A stretch of DNA of 64,000 nucleotides, taken from assembly GCA_014843695.1 (NCBI GenBank), contig CM026404.1:6265773-6329772 (forward strand), in the 5' to 3' direction. This DNA is from Archivesica marissinica (lineage: Eukaryota > Mollusca > Bivalvia > Venerida > Vesicomyidae). The position numbers and the translations under genes are program-made. The stretch's first letter is position 1. Each line of letters opens with the position of its first letter. Positions 63,341 through 64,000 of this stretch are shown one piece after another. Under the pieces are notes generated by a model. That model ran no database searches. It was not told the origin of the DNA and saw nothing but the letters and a program-made list of their open reading frames with translations.

Positions 63341-63429
63341 TGTTCTCATGCCTTTGTAAAATGTACCAATGTTGCAGTAAAGAAATCCATTTTTTAAAAT
63401 ATTTTTAATGTTTGCTAGGGTTTTACGCC
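63341..63429. other. Spacer before terminal array
   Basis: Short AT-rich sequence, possibly the remaining 3' part of the LINE fragment. Confidence 0.35.
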
Positions 63430-64000
63430 GTCAGTCACGGTCAGACCATCTTTATGTCCTTTGATCAACACTTCAGTCATGGTCAGACAATCTTTATGTC
63501 CTTTGATCAATACTTCAGTCATGGTCAGACCATCTTTATGTCCTTCGATCAATACTTCAGTCATGGTCAGACCATCTTTATGTCCTTCGATCAATACTTC
63601 AGTCATGGTCAGACAATCTTTATGTCCTTTGATCAACACTTTAGTCATGGTCAGACCATCTTTATGTCCTTCGATCAACAAATCAGTCATGGTCAGACCA
63701 TCTTTATGTCCTTTGATCAACACTTCAGTCATGGTCAGACCATCTTTATGTCCTTTGATCAACACTTCAGTCATGGTCAGACCATTTTTATGTCCTTTGA
63801 TCAACACTTCAGTCATGGTCAGACCATCATTATGTCCTTTGATCAACACTTCAGTCATGGTCAGACCATCATTATGTCCTTTGATCAACACTTCAGTCAT
63901 GGTCAGACCATCTTTATGTCCTACGATCAATACTTGAGTCATGGTCAGACCATCATTATGTCCTTTGATCAACACTTCAGTCATGGTCAAACCATCATTA
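63430..64000. repeat. 42-bp minisatellite array, open at the right edge
   Basis: About 13-14 copies of tcagtcatggtcagaccatc plus tttatgtcctttgatcaaca and ct. It continues beyond the window. The unit is unrelated to the other 42-bp array. Both strands are open because the unit is 14 codons without stops. Confidence 0.96.

Noticed and set aside
1..64000. Telomeric or classical centromeric satellite
   Set aside because: No TTAGGG-type repeats, and the arrays are many unrelated short units rather than one long satellite monomer. Position on the chromosome cannot be judged from this window.
1..64000. A novel multi-gene system (defence, biosynthetic or conjugative)
   Set aside because: Only one supported gene exists here. 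The organised structure in the window is repeat and transposon architecture, not a gene cluster.

Overview
This window is eukaryotic, nuclear, non-coding-dominated DNA, most likely from a marine or freshwater mollusc and probably a bivalve. That placement is an inference from the transposon content: tRNA-derived SINEs with a conserved core, and foldback elements with TTAA ends of a kind I associate with bivalve genomes. No sequence search was possible. There are no bacterial-type genes, operons, CRISPR arrays or RNA operons. Two runs of exactly 1000 N (4871-5870 and 32357-33356) are scaffold gaps of conventional length, so the true sizes of the arrays beside them are unknown.

Tandem repeats dominate. 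By adding the array lengths I estimate that about 80% of the non-gap bases lie in some two dozen unrelated minisatellite arrays with units of 25-75 bp. Left to right, the large ones are: 25 bp (1-4870); a 51/43 bp composite array (5871-22740) ending in pure 43 bp units (to 23285); 75 bp (23.7-24.45 kb); 46 bp (26.66-32.36 kb); 60 bp (34.1-34.7 kb); 39 bp (34.9-36.0 kb); a 31/18 bp modular array (36.1-36.6 kb); 36/34 bp (39.4-41.8 kb); 49/55 bp (41.9-42.9 kb); 34 bp with a perfect palindrome in most copies (43.6-46.2 kb); 28 bp (47.3-47.7 kb); 56 then 28/31 bp (47.8-49.8 kb); 34 bp (50.2-50.9 kb); 42 bp (51.7-58.4 kb); 33 bp purine-rich (61.6-62.4 kb); and 42 bp running off the right edge (63.4-64.0 kb). 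Almost every long open reading frame is a by-product of these arrays: a unit without stop codons stays open, and a unit whose length is not a multiple of three gives a periodic peptide in all frames.

Only one convincing protein gene is present. It is an intact, apparently intronless gene on the minus strand at 25061-25714 encoding a 217-residue Tctex1-domain protein (dynein light chain Tctex-type family), lying in a roughly 2 kb island of ordinary sequence between arrays.

The islands between arrays hold interspersed elements: three kinds of tRNA-derived SINE (33.8 kb minus; 38.4, 43.25 and 61.15 kb; 59.1 kb), six copies or fragments of one multi-hairpin element with TTAA ends (33.36, 39.05, 46.93, 51.47, 60.16, 62.57 kb), one foldback element with TA ends (58.66 kb), and a decayed LINE reverse-transcriptase tail (63.1-63.3 kb). 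The most informative structures are the multi-hairpin element family, the 4.74 kb higher-order period inside the 51/43 bp array, and a SINE tail amplified together with the palindromic 34 bp array. I found no evidence for a new multi-gene system.
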